A stretch of 64,000 nucleotides of DNA from Enterobacter hormaechei ATCC 49162 (GCF_001875655.1 NZ_MKEQ01000001.1:1-64000); one strand, 5' to 3'; positions 1 to 7,522 are shown, counted from the stretch's first letter. The notes: generated by a model from the sequence alone, not told the origin. Program-made: numbers and translations.

Positions 1-616
1 TGCATCTCACCATACCGATGCAGGTTATGCTGCACAGTTTGCAGCCAGGGGGCAAATTGGTTTCTTTTGGCGCACTCGAGAGGCTCTCAGTTTCAATGCC
101 TGGCGAAAAGTTTACGATGATGGTAATACCACCAAAGCCAGCGACGGAACTCTTAAGGCTGCTTCACCGGTTGCCCGTATTGTGAAAAGCCAGGAGGAAT
201 GTCAACGCACTGATATAGATGAACCAGGTTTTGTCTGGTGCGGGTGCGGTACGGCGAACGCCGAGGCTGAAGGGATCAAAATCTCTCGGCTGGAAGTTGG
301 GGTATATATTCTTACCGGTTCGGATGGCCTGGCATCAGAAGGCTGGCAGCTGCTGCCGCCAATGGACCCTGGCGGTATGGGGGAACTGGGTGTTGTTGAA
401 GCAGAGCAGACAGAAAGCGGTGGGCTGACGATTCGGCTTTTTAAGCGGAAATACATGCTGAGCGATGAAGGGGAGATCGTCAAAACAAAGGGGGCTCCTA
501 TGGATGTTCCGGCCAACAGCTGGATCGACGTACGCCTCGACATGCCTGGGGATAGCATCTGGAATAAGCGTCAGAAAGAATCGAGTGAAGCGGCCTTACA
601 GGAGCCTGCTTCGTAA
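1..616 (+). CDS. Tail fibre protein, 3' part (upstream prophage copy)
   Basis: C-terminal about 204 residues of the tail fibre gene seen in full at 36596-37921. The reading frame starts at base 2; the 5' part lies outside the window. The residues match the full copy exactly. It belongs to the prophage copy to the left of the complete one and shows that this neighbour keeps at least its right end. Confidence 0.9.
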   Translation, partial: ASHHTDAGYAAQFAARGQIGFFWRTREALSFNAWRKVYDDGNTTKASDGTLKAASPVARIVKSQEECQRTDIDEPGFVWCGCGTANAEAEGIKISRLEVGVYILTGSDGLASEGWQLLPPMDPGGMGELGVVEAEQTESGGLTIRLFKRKYMLSDEGEIVKTKGAPMDVPANSWIDVRLDMPGDSIWNKRQKESSEAALQEPAS

Positions 617-711
617 AATAAACCGCCGCCTGTCGTATGCAAGAACGGGCGGCGGGTGGTTGCTCAGTGTTCATGCCCGAGCAATCGCCGGGAATACTAC
701 CTGAGTAAAAC

Positions 712-978
712 TCAAATACCAACCTGACGAACGGTAGGTGATTCTGAAGTTAACCACATGTCAGATTCATCAAACATTTCTTCCAGCATTCGGTTCAGTT
801 TTTCACGATCACTTTTGCTGGCGTTGCTGTTTAAGGCGTTCGCCTGCATCGGCTTAACCCTCACTTCGGCATCAGGGAAAATCTGGTGCACCCGCTTCGT
901 TAGCTCAGCCAGAATAATCTCTCTGGCGCCAACCAAACCATCAACATTACGCTTGTCATAGACCAGCTCAACGAACAT
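712..978 (-). CDS. DinI-like family protein (upstream prophage copy)
   Basis: 88 residues resembling the DinI/MsgA family: an MFVEL start, an amphipathic helix with AELTKRVHQIFPDAEVRVK, and an acidic C-terminal helix RMLEEMFDESDMW. E. coli DinI modulates RecA filament stability in the SOS response; phage versions often sit at the prophage end next to the tail fibre genes, as here. A LexA-like box lies about 40 bp upstream of its start. It is identical to the copy at 38017-38283. The role on RecA is inferred from the family. Confidence 0.8.
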   Translation of the reverse strand: MFVELVYDKRNVDGLVGAREIILAELTKRVHQIFPDAEVRVKPMQANALNSNASKSDREKLNRMLEEMFDESDMWLTSESPTVRQVGI

Positions 979-1018
979 AAAGACCTCCGGAAACGACTGT
1001 ATTTTTAAAGAGAATTTA

Positions 1019-1038
1019 TACTGGTTATTTGTACAGTG
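1019..1038 (-). promoter_or_regulatory. LexA (SOS) box of the DinI-like gene
   Basis: TACTGGTTATTTGTACAGTG fits CTG-N10-CAG spacing and most of the E. coli LexA consensus. It lies just upstream of the DinI-like start, so SOS induction is likely. Confidence 0.7.
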
Positions 1039-1141
1039 TCAACGGTTAGGTATATAGCACTTCAGAAGAGAGCTATGGGGCATGGATGGGGCAAAAAAAT
1101 TGTTTTTGAGGCGGCTTGGGGCATGAGTGGGACATTTTTAC

Positions 1142-1229
1142 TCATATGAACTTTGGTGATTTTCATATGAAGTGAATTTTATGTAATTGATAATTCTAAA
1201 GAATACACATGCTCTTGGGCGTTCTTTAG
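1142..1229. repeat. Two inverted repeats in the P' arm
   Basis: TCATATGAA (1142-1150) is mirrored by TTCATATGA (1162-1170), and CTAAAGAA (1196-1203) by TTCTTTAG (1222-1229). They lie in the non-coding 300 bp between the DinI-like gene and int. They may be binding sites for accessory DNA-bending proteins or Xis, or a weak terminator; the sequence does not decide. Apart from these, the arm sites and the core I see nothing else in 1040-1279. Confidence 0.4.
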
Positions 1230-1250
1230 TGATTTTTAAAATTGCCGCGT

Positions 1251-1261
1251 CACGCAGTTAA
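1251..1261. other. attP-type core at the prophage-prophage junction
   Basis: CACGCAGTTAA is shared by this junction and the right chromosomal junction (38556-38566). It matches the yecE codons for F-N-C-V read on the minus strand. Phage DNA lies on both sides here, so the site is equivalent to an intact attP. Core borders come from comparing two junctions only, and on the host side assume a native yecE like that of E. coli. Confidence 0.75.
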
Positions 1262-1279
1262 CATGTCGGGCGTTATTAA

Positions 1280-2593
1280 CTAACTTACTGATTTCAATAA
1301 TACTCTGGCGCTGCTATGTATGCTTTGGGGCATCTGTGGGGCAAAATCCGCGAGCCTCTGATTCAGCATTGCGATCTGCTCACTACTGCTGTCTGCCATC
1401 CACGCACCGTATACGTTAAAGACCATCTGGGCGCTCGCATGGCCCATCTGACTGGCAATGAAGCTGGGGTTAGCGCCAGCTGACAGGGACCAGCATGCAT
1501 ACGTGTGACGCGACTGATATGCTTTCCTGTGCTTTATCCCTGCTCGCTTCATAGCCGCGTCCCATAAATCACCTATCGAGTCAACTTTGTAGATAATCCC
1601 CACCTGCTGACATCTTCTGACCAGCTGAGGGTTGAAAACAAATGTACACTCGTGGCTCTCAGTTCTGCCGTACTCGCGCAGCTGAACATCGATCTGATGC
1701 TTTTTTCCAAGCCTGGTCATTTCCGCCTGATTCCTCAGGACGCTGATCGCAGGCTGAATGAGGTGTATCACTCTGTTGGTACTGGCCTCAGTTTTCGGTA
1801 GAGTGAATTCACCCAGTTTTGTATAATTGCGCCTGATTGTTATTGTTCCAGCTTCAAGATCGATATCCTCCCAGGCCAGGGAGGTCAGCTCCCCATGACG
1901 GACCCCTGTGTATACTGCTAGTGACCACAGGTTTTTCGTCTGCTGATGCCGGCATGCATCAATCAGGCGAATAAATTCGTCACGAGTTAGCGGATCTGGC
2001 TCTGCCCTGGCTTTTTTAAGAGGCTTGATCCCGTCGAATGGGTTCGCCTCTAAGTAACCGTGATCTGTGGCAAACTGAAACATTCCGGCAATAGTTGTCA
2101 TGTAATAATTTACGGTGACAACACTTCGTCCCTTTGCCGGGACCTTCCCCTTCATTGGCATCTGGGTGACCAGTCAGTAAATCTTCCTGATATACAGTAA
2201 TTCCTCTTTCGTTACCGCCGACACCAGCCGATTACCCCGATCCTTGGCACCATATTCCTTGCGACTGACTCATAACGGTTGAGTGCGTTCGCGCAGATTT
2301 CCATTCTCTTCAGATCCAGCCACTTTTCGGCAAGCTCTGACACTGTAATTTCTTTCTTACCCACCCCAAAAGTCTTGAGGTTAGGGGAGTCCGGAAACTG
2401 TGACGCGTACTCAAATGTGCCTGTTCTGATGGCAAAACATACCGATGTCCGCAGTTCCCCGGCGATCTTCCTGTTCTTAGCGGTGTCAGGGACACCGAGG
2501 TTCTCCCCTGACACGCTTACCTTTGAAATTAAACCAGATGCGCAATGTGCCACCGTGGTTTTCGACGCCTGTTGGATATGTAACTTTATCCAT
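1280..2593 (-). pseudogene. int: Tyrosine integrase, broken by several frameshifts
   Basis: Site-specific tyrosine recombinase that would insert the phage at yecE. An ATG at 2593 behind GGAGG opens the arm-binding N-terminal domain (MDKVTYPTGVENHGGTLR). The frame is lost at an extra base in the C run at 2505-2508, then a missing base in the C run at 2235-2238, then a missing base plus an extra base near 2166-2187. The catalytic part is intact from 2161 down: TGVRHGEL (Arg), SRHTYACW (His/Arg) and MGHASAQMVFNVYG (His, nucleophile Tyr). All indels lie in or next to short homopolymers, so sequencing error is as likely as decay. Confidence 0.85.
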
Positions 2594-2643
2594 TGATTCC
2601 TCCAGACGCCCAAGAGCGATATGAGATTACCTTTTTCATGGCC

Positions 2644-2891
2644 TCAGATCACCCCAGGCTGTTTGTTTTTCATTGAGGCCACCCCACGCATCGACCGCTT
2701 TACGGTTATACATGCCACTCGCTGGAAAGGTTTCGGATTTCCGTCAGGTGAAACATGCACATATTCCCGCCCAACCAGCCAGCATTCTTTTCTGGCCCGG
2801 AGGATGGTTCCGGGCTTGAGGCCCGGTAACCGCAATCAGAACCTTTTCACTAACCCAGTCATTCGGTACCAGGAAGAACAACGTCGCTCAT
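2644..2891 (-). pseudogene. xis: Excisionase, broken by several frameshifts
   Basis: Phage excisionase family protein that directs integrase toward excision. The central part reads GLKPGTILRARKECW...VGREYVHVSPDG, typical of lambdoid excisionases. About five single-base insertions interrupt it: in the start segment near 2863, in GGGCC near 2819-2823, at CCTTTCC and TGGC (2715-2735), and in the GGGG at 2692-2695. Removing them gives one reading frame of about 80 residues ending MKNKQPGVI. It lies directly upstream of int, as usual. Confidence 0.75.
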
Positions 2892-2898
2892 AATCACC

Positions 2899-2961
2899 TC
2901 ACATCACACTCAGACCACGGCAGCGGCACCACGCATTATTCAAATCGACCATTTCACCCAT
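2899..2961 (-). CDS. Possible 20-residue peptide before xis
   Basis: ATG at 2961 follows GGAGG at good spacing and encodes MGEMVDLNNAWCRCRGLSVM, ending 7 bases before the xis start. The strong ribosome site and the CRCR motif suggest a coupled small gene, but the surrounding segment is full of indels and this may be the remnant of a longer frame. I do not recognise it. Confidence 0.35.
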   Translation of the reverse strand: MGEMVDLNNAWCRCRGLSVM

Positions 2962-2975
2962 TGGCGGCCTCCTTG

Positions 2976-3290
2976 CTAAATCCGGCGTTGATAACGCTTT
3001 TGGCCTATTTCGCTGGCGGTGGCGGTAGGCCAGCTCTCCATCCTCACCAAATAACTGCTGTTCATCAGCTCATTCTGGAGAACGCTGTCATAATCGCGGG
3101 GCCAGAAATCTGTCGGCATATCGAACGCCATGCAGTAGAAGAAGGTGTCGATAGTTATTTTGGCCGCCTCCTTCTCGCTCCTTTCGGGCTGGCGATAACC
3201 GGCCTCCCATAATGCATCGACTATCGCTGACGGATCGCTCTTTGCTGCCTTGATCAGCGCCACCAATTCAAACAAGTTGGATTCACTCAC
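2976..3290 (-). CDS. Hypothetical phage protein
   Basis: 104 residues from a GTG at 3290 that overlaps the stop of the upstream gene and follows GGAGG; longer upstream starts lie inside that gene. It starts VSESNLFELVALIKAAKSD and has a mixed central part with aromatic residues (DTFFYCMAFDMPTDFW). No motif is recognised. It is part of the leftward early operon, where such proteins usually have accessory roles. The last 20 residues could be out of frame, given the indels just downstream. Confidence 0.65.
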   Translation of the reverse strand: MSESNLFELVALIKAAKSDPSAIVDALWEAGYRQPERSEKEAAKITIDTFFYCMAFDMPTDFWPRDYDSVLQNELMNSSYLVRMESWPTATASEIGQKRYQRRI

Positions 3291-3639
3291 TGGCGGCCTC
3301 CAGCTTTGTTTCTGCGCGGTGTACGCAGCGCAGGAAAGAAGAGGGCGTGACAATCTCCCGCAGCTCTGCAATCAGATAGCTGTCACGCGTGTGATGCATC
3401 TGCCGGTTATGCTCTTTCTCCTGATGGCGAAGCACAGATAAACGAGCGGTGATGATTCGCTTCTTTTGCCCAATGGTCCGGCGGGCATTCTCTGCCCGCT
3501 TGCGCCAAGCCTGATCGGCATCATGCTTTAACAGTTGGCCGTCGATTACGATAAGGCCTTCTTCGGCCAGCGCCAGCTGCTCGAGGCATTCCCCAATTGT
3601 GTTCAGGGAGTCGGTCTTGATCATTGCACGGTCCATCAT
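3283..3639 (-). CDS. Hypothetical coiled-coil phage protein
   Basis: 118 residues, rich in Lys, Arg, Glu and Ala, with a predicted long helical centre (residues 25-80; AWRKRAENARRTIGQKKR). The start ATG overlaps the stop of the upstream gene and its end overlaps the GTG start of the downstream one, so translation is tightly coupled. I do not recognise a family; a small structural or DNA-associated role would be a guess. Confidence 0.7.
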   Translation of the reverse strand: MMDRAMIKTDSLNTIGECLEQLALAEEGLIVIDGQLLKHDADQAWRKRAENARRTIGQKKRIITARLSVLRHQEKEHNRQMHHTRDSYLIAELREIVTPSSFLRCVHRAETKLEAASE

Positions 3640-4055
3640 TTCACCTCGCTGTCTGCGTTCGCCACGACGTTATTCCACCCGCCAAAACTATTAACCATCT
3701 CTCCCAGCCTTGAGAAACAGGCATTCATCCAGCGGATGCCCCTTGGGTTTAGAGCTGGCACAGTTCCCCAATCGACGAAGTCCGCATTGCTGCGATGCAT
3801 ATATTTGATCAGGTCCAGCATCCGGATGTAATGTGCACGGCGACGCTCCATACTCCATCCCTTATCAGCGAGGTACGAGTCGATGAATCCCTGTAATGCT
3901 GTCTGATTAAGCGAAATATCACCGTACTGGTGGCGATATACAGGGCGACGGTGCAGGCTGACCAAATGAAACAAGTAGGCATCACATACACATGTCAGAG
4001 CCTGCCGGTGGGCCAGCTCAATAGAGCCAGCCGGATTCCAGATATCATTATTCAC
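3636..4055 (-). CDS. Hypothetical phage early protein
   Basis: 139 residues from a GTG at 4055, two bases after the stop of the Lar-like gene, with GGAGGG upstream. It contains VNNDIWNPAGSIELAHRQAL, a central segment with several His and Tyr, and the C-terminal ALNPRGIRWMNACFSRLGEM. No catalytic motif is recognised. It shares overlapping ends with its neighbours and belongs to the same leftward operon. Confidence 0.65.
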   Translation of the reverse strand: MNNDIWNPAGSIELAHRQALTCVCDAYLFHLVSLHRRPVYRHQYGDISLNQTALQGFIDSYLADKGWSMERRRAHYIRMLDLIKYMHRSNADFVDWGTVPALNPRGIRWMNACFSRLGEMVNSFGGWNNVVANADSEVK

Positions 4056-4056
4056 T

Positions 4057-4308
4057 TCAGAAGCCCTCCGGCTTAATGATCTGAAATCGCCCCACTGATG
4101 GGTGCTCAAGAATTTGGTATGAATCTGTCGCTTCTTTCGGCCGTGGTGCTCGCTGGTTCCAGATGGCCGCAGCCATATCACGAGCTTGCGGAGCTAGACT
4201 CACACTGCAGCAATCGCAACGGACTACAAACATTGGCTCGCCTTCATAAAGCACAGAATCGAAATCTATTTCATCGTTGCCACAAAGTGGGCAAGGAAGC
4301 AGTTCCAT
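4057..4308 (-). CDS. Lar-family restriction alleviation protein
   Basis: 83 residues starting MELLPCPLCGNDE. Two cysteine pairs (CPLCG at about 6-10 and CDCC at about 31-34) suggest a small zinc ribbon, and the N-terminus matches the Lar family, whose Rac prophage member weakens type I (EcoKI) restriction. The ATG overlaps the stop of the upstream antirepressor-like gene (TAATG). The likely role is protecting incoming or replicating phage DNA from host restriction; this is inferred from the family. Confidence 0.75.
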   Translation of the reverse strand: MELLPCPLCGNDEIDFDSVLYEGEPMFVVRCDCCSVSLAPQARDMAAAIWNQRAPRPKEATDSYQILEHPSVGRFQIIKPEGF

Positions 4309-5174
4309 TATTTGGCCTCCGGTGAATAAATCGCTTTGTCGTGGCTGTACTCGCCATTCCAAGTCTTTTTCATTGGCAGCTCACCTTTCATGTACAGCTG
4401 ATACAGACGGTGACAGCCTTTCTCCAGCAGTACTGGCGTAAACTTCGTGAAAGCATCCTTGCCGTGCGGGGTGATCTGCGTCTGGTCTTCCGTCAGATAT
4501 TTGTCGCGGGCATATGAGGCGACGCGCCAGCGCGGATCTTTCTCTGGGTCGCGTTGCTCGTTAAACACCCAGCCACGCTCGGACGCCCACCACATCATTT
4601 TGTTGATGTTGACGCCGTTCAGCGCCTTGCTGAATGCTGGGATCGTCATGCCTTTGGTGAAGTGCTTCTCCAGGCTTTCAACAGTGGCGCTGAGGGTCCT
4701 GGTTTCGAGTGCAGCGGCTTCGGCGCGTTCTTCGGCTTCAATTACCATCAAGGCAAGTTCTTTTCGGCTAAGTGTCAGCGGTGTTGCCGGCGTTGCAATA
4801 GAGGCGCGGCGGGTGAAATAAAACTCAGCCATATCGTCGTAGAATTCCCAGGACTGATCTGTCTCGAGAATTTTGGCGTGGTTAGCTGCACCGCGTTCAG
4901 TCCAAAGAGTCAGGGTGCGAGCTTTGCTTGAGATTTGCAGTCCGCTGAAAGAGTTGCGCAAAATTTCAACATCTCCGCCAGAAAGCTTGAAGTAATGTTT
5001 ACCTTCAACGAACCGGGATTTGTTGCGGTTGAAGTTGTTGGTGATCATCTGCTCGGTTGCGCCATATCCTGCCGCCAGCTGTTCAGTGGTCACAACTCGC
5101 TGACCGCGATACTCGATGATCTGCAGGTCACGGGCCGCTACTGGTGCTAATTCTGCTTTCATTGCCATCTTCAT
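4308..5174 (-). CDS. ORF6N-domain antirepressor-like protein
   Basis: 288 residues. The N-terminal part (about 20-120), with IIEYRGQRVVTTEQLAAGYG and KHYFKLSGGDVEIL, is typical of ORF6N/KilA-N-type phage DNA-binding domains. A charged helical linker follows (EAEERAEAAALETRTLSAT), then a C-terminal domain resembling phage antirepressor C-termini (KALNGVNINKMMWWASERGW). Such proteins counter repressors or act as regulators. The ATG at 5174 is very close to AAGGAG; the in-frame ATG at 5168 has better spacing and may be the real start. Confidence 0.8.
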   Translation of the reverse strand: MKMAMKAELAPVAARDLQIIEYRGQRVVTTEQLAAGYGATEQMITNNFNRNKSRFVEGKHYFKLSGGDVEILRNSFSGLQISSKARTLTLWTERGAANHAKILETDQSWEFYDDMAEFYFTRRASIATPATPLTLSRKELALMVIEAEERAEAAALETRTLSATVESLEKHFTKGMTIPAFSKALNGVNINKMMWWASERGWVFNEQRDPEKDPRWRVASYARDKYLTEDQTQITPHGKDAFTKFTPVLLEKGCHRLYQLYMKGELPMKKTWNGEYSHDKAIYSPEAK

Positions 5175-5180
5175 TGCTCC

Positions 5181-5687
5181 TTAATGCAAAACGTGATTGG
5201 CTGGCATTGTTTTACCGGTGCGCAGCTGGGCAGCGAGATCTACAAAAATCTCGTCGAGAAACTCTGCGAACCACGAATGACCGACTTCTTTCAGGCGCTG
5301 ATCGTTGGCGTAGTAGAACTGGTAAACCGCCAGATAGCGTTCCTCAGGCTTGTGCTCGATCAGTGCGCACTCCACATGCTTAATCAGCAGATTTTCAATA
5401 AGTTCCCGGGTTAAGCCGAAGGTAAACTCCTCGGTTTTAAACTGGTATTGCCCGTCACGGAGTCCCCAGCGGTTTTCGCAGCTGATGAGATAAAGAAGGG
5501 CGACCGTACCGCGCATGGACTGGACGACGGTTTGAGCCCACTCATGCTGCTCTTCTAAAGTAAGGGAGCCCTTGCCATAGCGGTTTTCGTCAAGCATCCA
5601 ACCAGGAATCGTTACGTCGGATTGCTTCTGGATTTCCTTCAGGCGAGCAACAAGCTGCTTCACGTTATCTTTTTCAAAGTCAGTCAT
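5181..5687 (-). CDS. Hypothetical phage protein
   Basis: 168 residues, mixed alpha/beta composition, no signal peptide. It contains TVVQSMRGTVALLYLISCENRWG and a C-terminal helix EFLDEIFVDLAAQLRTGK. No family recognised. Its ATG overlaps the stop of the upstream small gene and it lies 6 bases before the antirepressor-like gene. Confidence 0.7.
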   Translation of the reverse strand: MTDFEKDNVKQLVARLKEIQKQSDVTIPGWMLDENRYGKGSLTLEEQHEWAQTVVQSMRGTVALLYLISCENRWGLRDGQYQFKTEEFTFGLTRELIENLLIKHVECALIEHKPEERYLAVYQFYYANDQRLKEVGHSWFAEFLDEIFVDLAAQLRTGKTMPANHVLH

Positions 5688-5902
5688 CTGTCTTTCTCCC
5701 GGTTATAGGTTTCATGGCTCATTACTTCCCAGTTCTTGCCGCCATCGCGGGATAGTAGCCGCCAGCGGTGATTTACCTTCAGGCTCAGATTCCCGGTGCC
5801 GATCATGCGGCAGGGGTGAATCCTCCTCGCTCTGAACTGGCTTAAAACGTGTGCTGCTTTGAGGTGAACCCACTCAGGAATTCGTATCGCTGTAAGAGCC
5901 AT
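5684..5902 (-). CDS. Small ParE-toxin-like phage protein (tentative)
   Basis: 72 residues from an ATG at 5902 that follows GGAGGG; a start at 5920 would lack this site. The pattern HRWRLLSRDGGKNWEVMSHETYN resembles small phage proteins described as ParE-toxin-like. Its 5' end overlaps the end of the upstream gene by 29 bases. Fold and any toxic activity are uncertain. Confidence 0.6.
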   Translation of the reverse strand: MALTAIRIPEWVHLKAAHVLSQFRARRIHPCRMIGTGNLSLKVNHRWRLLSRDGGKNWEVMSHETYNREKDR

Positions 5903-6281
5903 CAGATCCCTCCATTTCATGACCCTCCGTTTTCGGAGCCTCCACTTTTTGTTTTTTGACGAACTCGACCAGCTCAGAAATGAGCTCGTCGATTAACTCC
6001 TTCCCGCTATCCGTAAGGAATTCACCGCTGCCATTAACATCAACAGCGCTGCTGTAAATTCCCTTGATAGCTTTTACGCCTTCGACATTCCCGTACTCAC
6101 TGATCGCAAGCCTTTCGAATTTTCTCAATAATCCATCGAGAAGAATCTCTGTTAACTCGACCGTGTTAATGCCGCCTTTATTGAGCTTAATAACAAGGCA
6201 GTTACTGCCTGTTTTACGCTGGTGGCGTAATAACGCTGCTTTTAAAATTCGGCGGCGATATGTCTCGATTAATTTATCCAT
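5874..6281 (-). CDS. Hypothetical phage early protein
   Basis: 135 residues, starting MDKLIETYRRRILKAALLRH. The middle is hydrophobic and helical (VELTEILLDGLLRKFERL); the C-terminus is a helix followed by an acidic, serine-rich tail (EMEGSDGSYSDTNS). No family recognised. Start overlaps the end of the upstream gene by 8 bases. Confidence 0.7.
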   Translation of the reverse strand: MDKLIETYRRRILKAALLRHQRKTGSNCLVIKLNKGGINTVELTEILLDGLLRKFERLAISEYGNVEGVKAIKGIYSSAVDVNGSGEFLTDSGKELIDELISELVEFVKKQKVEAPKTEGHEMEGSDGSYSDTNS

Positions 6282-6498
6282 TGCGGCGAGCCTCCTCCTC
6301 TAAGCTCATAACAATTTCCTCTTCTTTTTCGGTCCAATCATGAATTTCGCCAGCAATGTCATAAACAAGAGAGCAAATAGTTTTAAGTTGGAAATGGTCC
6401 AGTTTGTCGTGATATTCAAATAATGTTTGCGATAAACCAGCCAGTTGCTCGGCTTTGATGTTCACAACCTGAATGTCTTGCCTTTTTAATAAGCTCAT
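6274..6498 (-). CDS. Hypothetical small acidic phage protein
   Basis: 74 residues, helical, with a strongly acidic C-terminus (WTEKEEEIVMSLEEEARRNG). It follows the 35-residue frame by two bases and overlaps the next gene, so it is translated as part of the chain of coupled early genes. Function not recognised. Confidence 0.65.
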   Translation of the reverse strand: MSLLKRQDIQVVNIKAEQLAGLSQTLFEYHDKLDHFQLKTICSLVYDIAGEIHDWTEKEEEIVMSLEEEARRNG

Positions 6499-6500
6499 AA

Positions 6501-6608
6501 TTACCGACCATATGCTTTTTTAAGATAAAGACGAGCGATTACCTCGTAACCGCAGGCCGCATAAAGGCATGCTGTTCTATATGCCGATTTATCAATGATG
6601 AAAGTCAT
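6501..6608 (-). CDS. 35-residue peptide between S24 gene and next gene
   Basis: ATG at 6608 overlaps the stop of the S24-domain gene (ATGA) and the frame stops two bases before the next ATG. The peptide starts MTFIIDKSAYRTACLYAACG and ends YLKKAYGR. The tight fit between both neighbours supports a real coupled gene, although it has no ribosome site of its own beyond what coupling provides. No family recognised. Confidence 0.55.
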   Translation of the reverse strand: MTFIIDKSAYRTACLYAACGYEVIARLYLKKAYGR

Positions 6609-6997
6609 ACGAAGCGCCTCACAGCCAAAGAAGCCACCACCCGACCGTGAATTTTGATTTCTTTCTGTTCATCGGTATTAAGGGTGAAAGTTTCGTAATG
6701 ATGGTTATCAGAAATGATTTTTAATGAGCCATCAGCTAATGGCTCAATTCTCTTAATGAAAAGACATGGGCGACCAAAAGCATCCATTGTGTAAACATAA
6801 ATGCCAGAGGTAAGCGCACGTCCACCGCAATCAACGAAAGCCACAACCTCACATGGTTCGATGGTCGGCTGCATTGAATCACCTTCCATCCGGCAGCTTT
6901 GTACGCGGTTGCCAAAGTCATTGATGTTGTCAGATCCGAACAGCATTTGAGGCGTTTTAACTGGCTGATTAACTGCGACGGAATTTTGCATTTTCAT
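6605..6997 (-). CDS. Stand-alone S24 (LexA/UmuD-type) protein without HTH
   Basis: 130 residues covering only the peptidase-type half of a phage repressor. MEGDSMQPT carries the nucleophile Ser (about residue 41) and LFIKRI the general-base Lys (about 82); SDNHHYETF is the usual C-terminal strand motif. There is no helix-turn-helix. The gene directly ahead in the operon encodes an HTH-only protein, so the two look like the halves of a repressor. Role unknown: possible dimerisation partner, antirepressor, or decoy for RecA-stimulated cleavage. Confidence 0.8.
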   Translation of the reverse strand: MKMQNSVAVNQPVKTPQMLFGSDNINDFGNRVQSCRMEGDSMQPTIEPCEVVAFVDCGGRALTSGIYVYTMDAFGRPCLFIKRIEPLADGSLKIISDNHHYETFTLNTDEQKEIKIHGRVVASLAVRRFV

Positions 6998-7057
6998 TTC
7001 CTAAGGGTGAGTTTGTCCCCACCAAGAAAGGTGTTAATTAAATAATGTTAATTAATT

Positions 7058-7489
7058 TTAAATTTTGTCGGCTTGCTTGCAGATGGTTTCTTGCAAGTCG
7101 TCTAATTTTTCATAAACGATAGTTAGTGTACCGATAGCCGACAATTCCGGAGGCATGCAATCCATAGCGTTAGATAAAGCCATTCTGCAATTGCCAATAT
7201 CAGCAGACCATGAGTTAAGTTGATTGGACGTTATAATACTTGTTGGTTCTGTAAATTCACCGCACTGCTCGTTTCCTGAAATGAGCCACAGAACATCAGA
7301 ATGAAGAATGTTAGCCAATTGGATTAACTGGTCAGCAAACGGAACAGTTTTTTCCGTTTCCCAGTTGTTAATGGTTTCGGTTGTTAAACCAAGATGATCA
7401 GCCAAAAAATCCTGAGAGAGTCGAAGCGAAGATCTTTGATTTAATATTCTTTTGCCGATGGTTTTGGCTACGGTGATTTGAGTATTCAT
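7058..7489 (-). CDS. XRE-type HTH regulator
   Basis: 143 residues. The helix-turn-helix spans about 13-60 (LRLSQDFLADHLGLTTETINNWE), typical of Cro/CI family DNA-binding proteins. The C-terminal half has no S24 motif. It is the first gene of the leftward early operon, just downstream of two operator-like palindromes that share the half-site seen beside the main repressor. It may regulate this operon or the lytic switch. Confidence 0.85.
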   Translation of the reverse strand: MNTQITVAKTIGKRILNQRSSLRLSQDFLADHLGLTTETINNWETEKTVPFADQLIQLANILHSDVLWLISGNEQCGEFTEPTSIITSNQLNSWSADIGNCRMALSNAMDCMPPELSAIGTLTIVYEKLDDLQETICKQADKI

Positions 7490-7522
7490 TTCATTGGCTC
7501 CGTTGTTTGCCGATGAATGAAC

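Larger units (their letters stand above)
1..1261. repeat. Direct repeat, left copy of prophage right end
   Basis: This stretch matches 37306-38566 base for base as far as I can read it. It holds the 3' part of the tail fibre gene, the DinI-like gene, its LexA box and the P' side of the attachment site. Identity stops right after the core, where this copy continues into the integrase gene and the other into yecE. That is the structure of a head-to-tail prophage junction. Confidence 0.95.
1076..1343. repeat. Candidate integrase arm-type sites
   Basis: Three 18-bp copies of TGGGGCAT-N3-TGGGRCA lie at 1076-1093, 1117-1134 and 1326-1343, two on one side of the attachment core and one on the other, inside the 3' end of int. 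Only the first two recur at the right end (38381-38398, 38422-38439), as expected where the P arm is missing. Repeats flanking a core are typical of arm sites bound by the integrase N-terminal domain. Binding is inferred. Confidence 0.6.

Noticed and set aside
4554..4931. Plus-strand frame of 125 codons opposite the antirepressor-like gene
   Set aside because: Shadow of a clear minus-strand gene with domain support.
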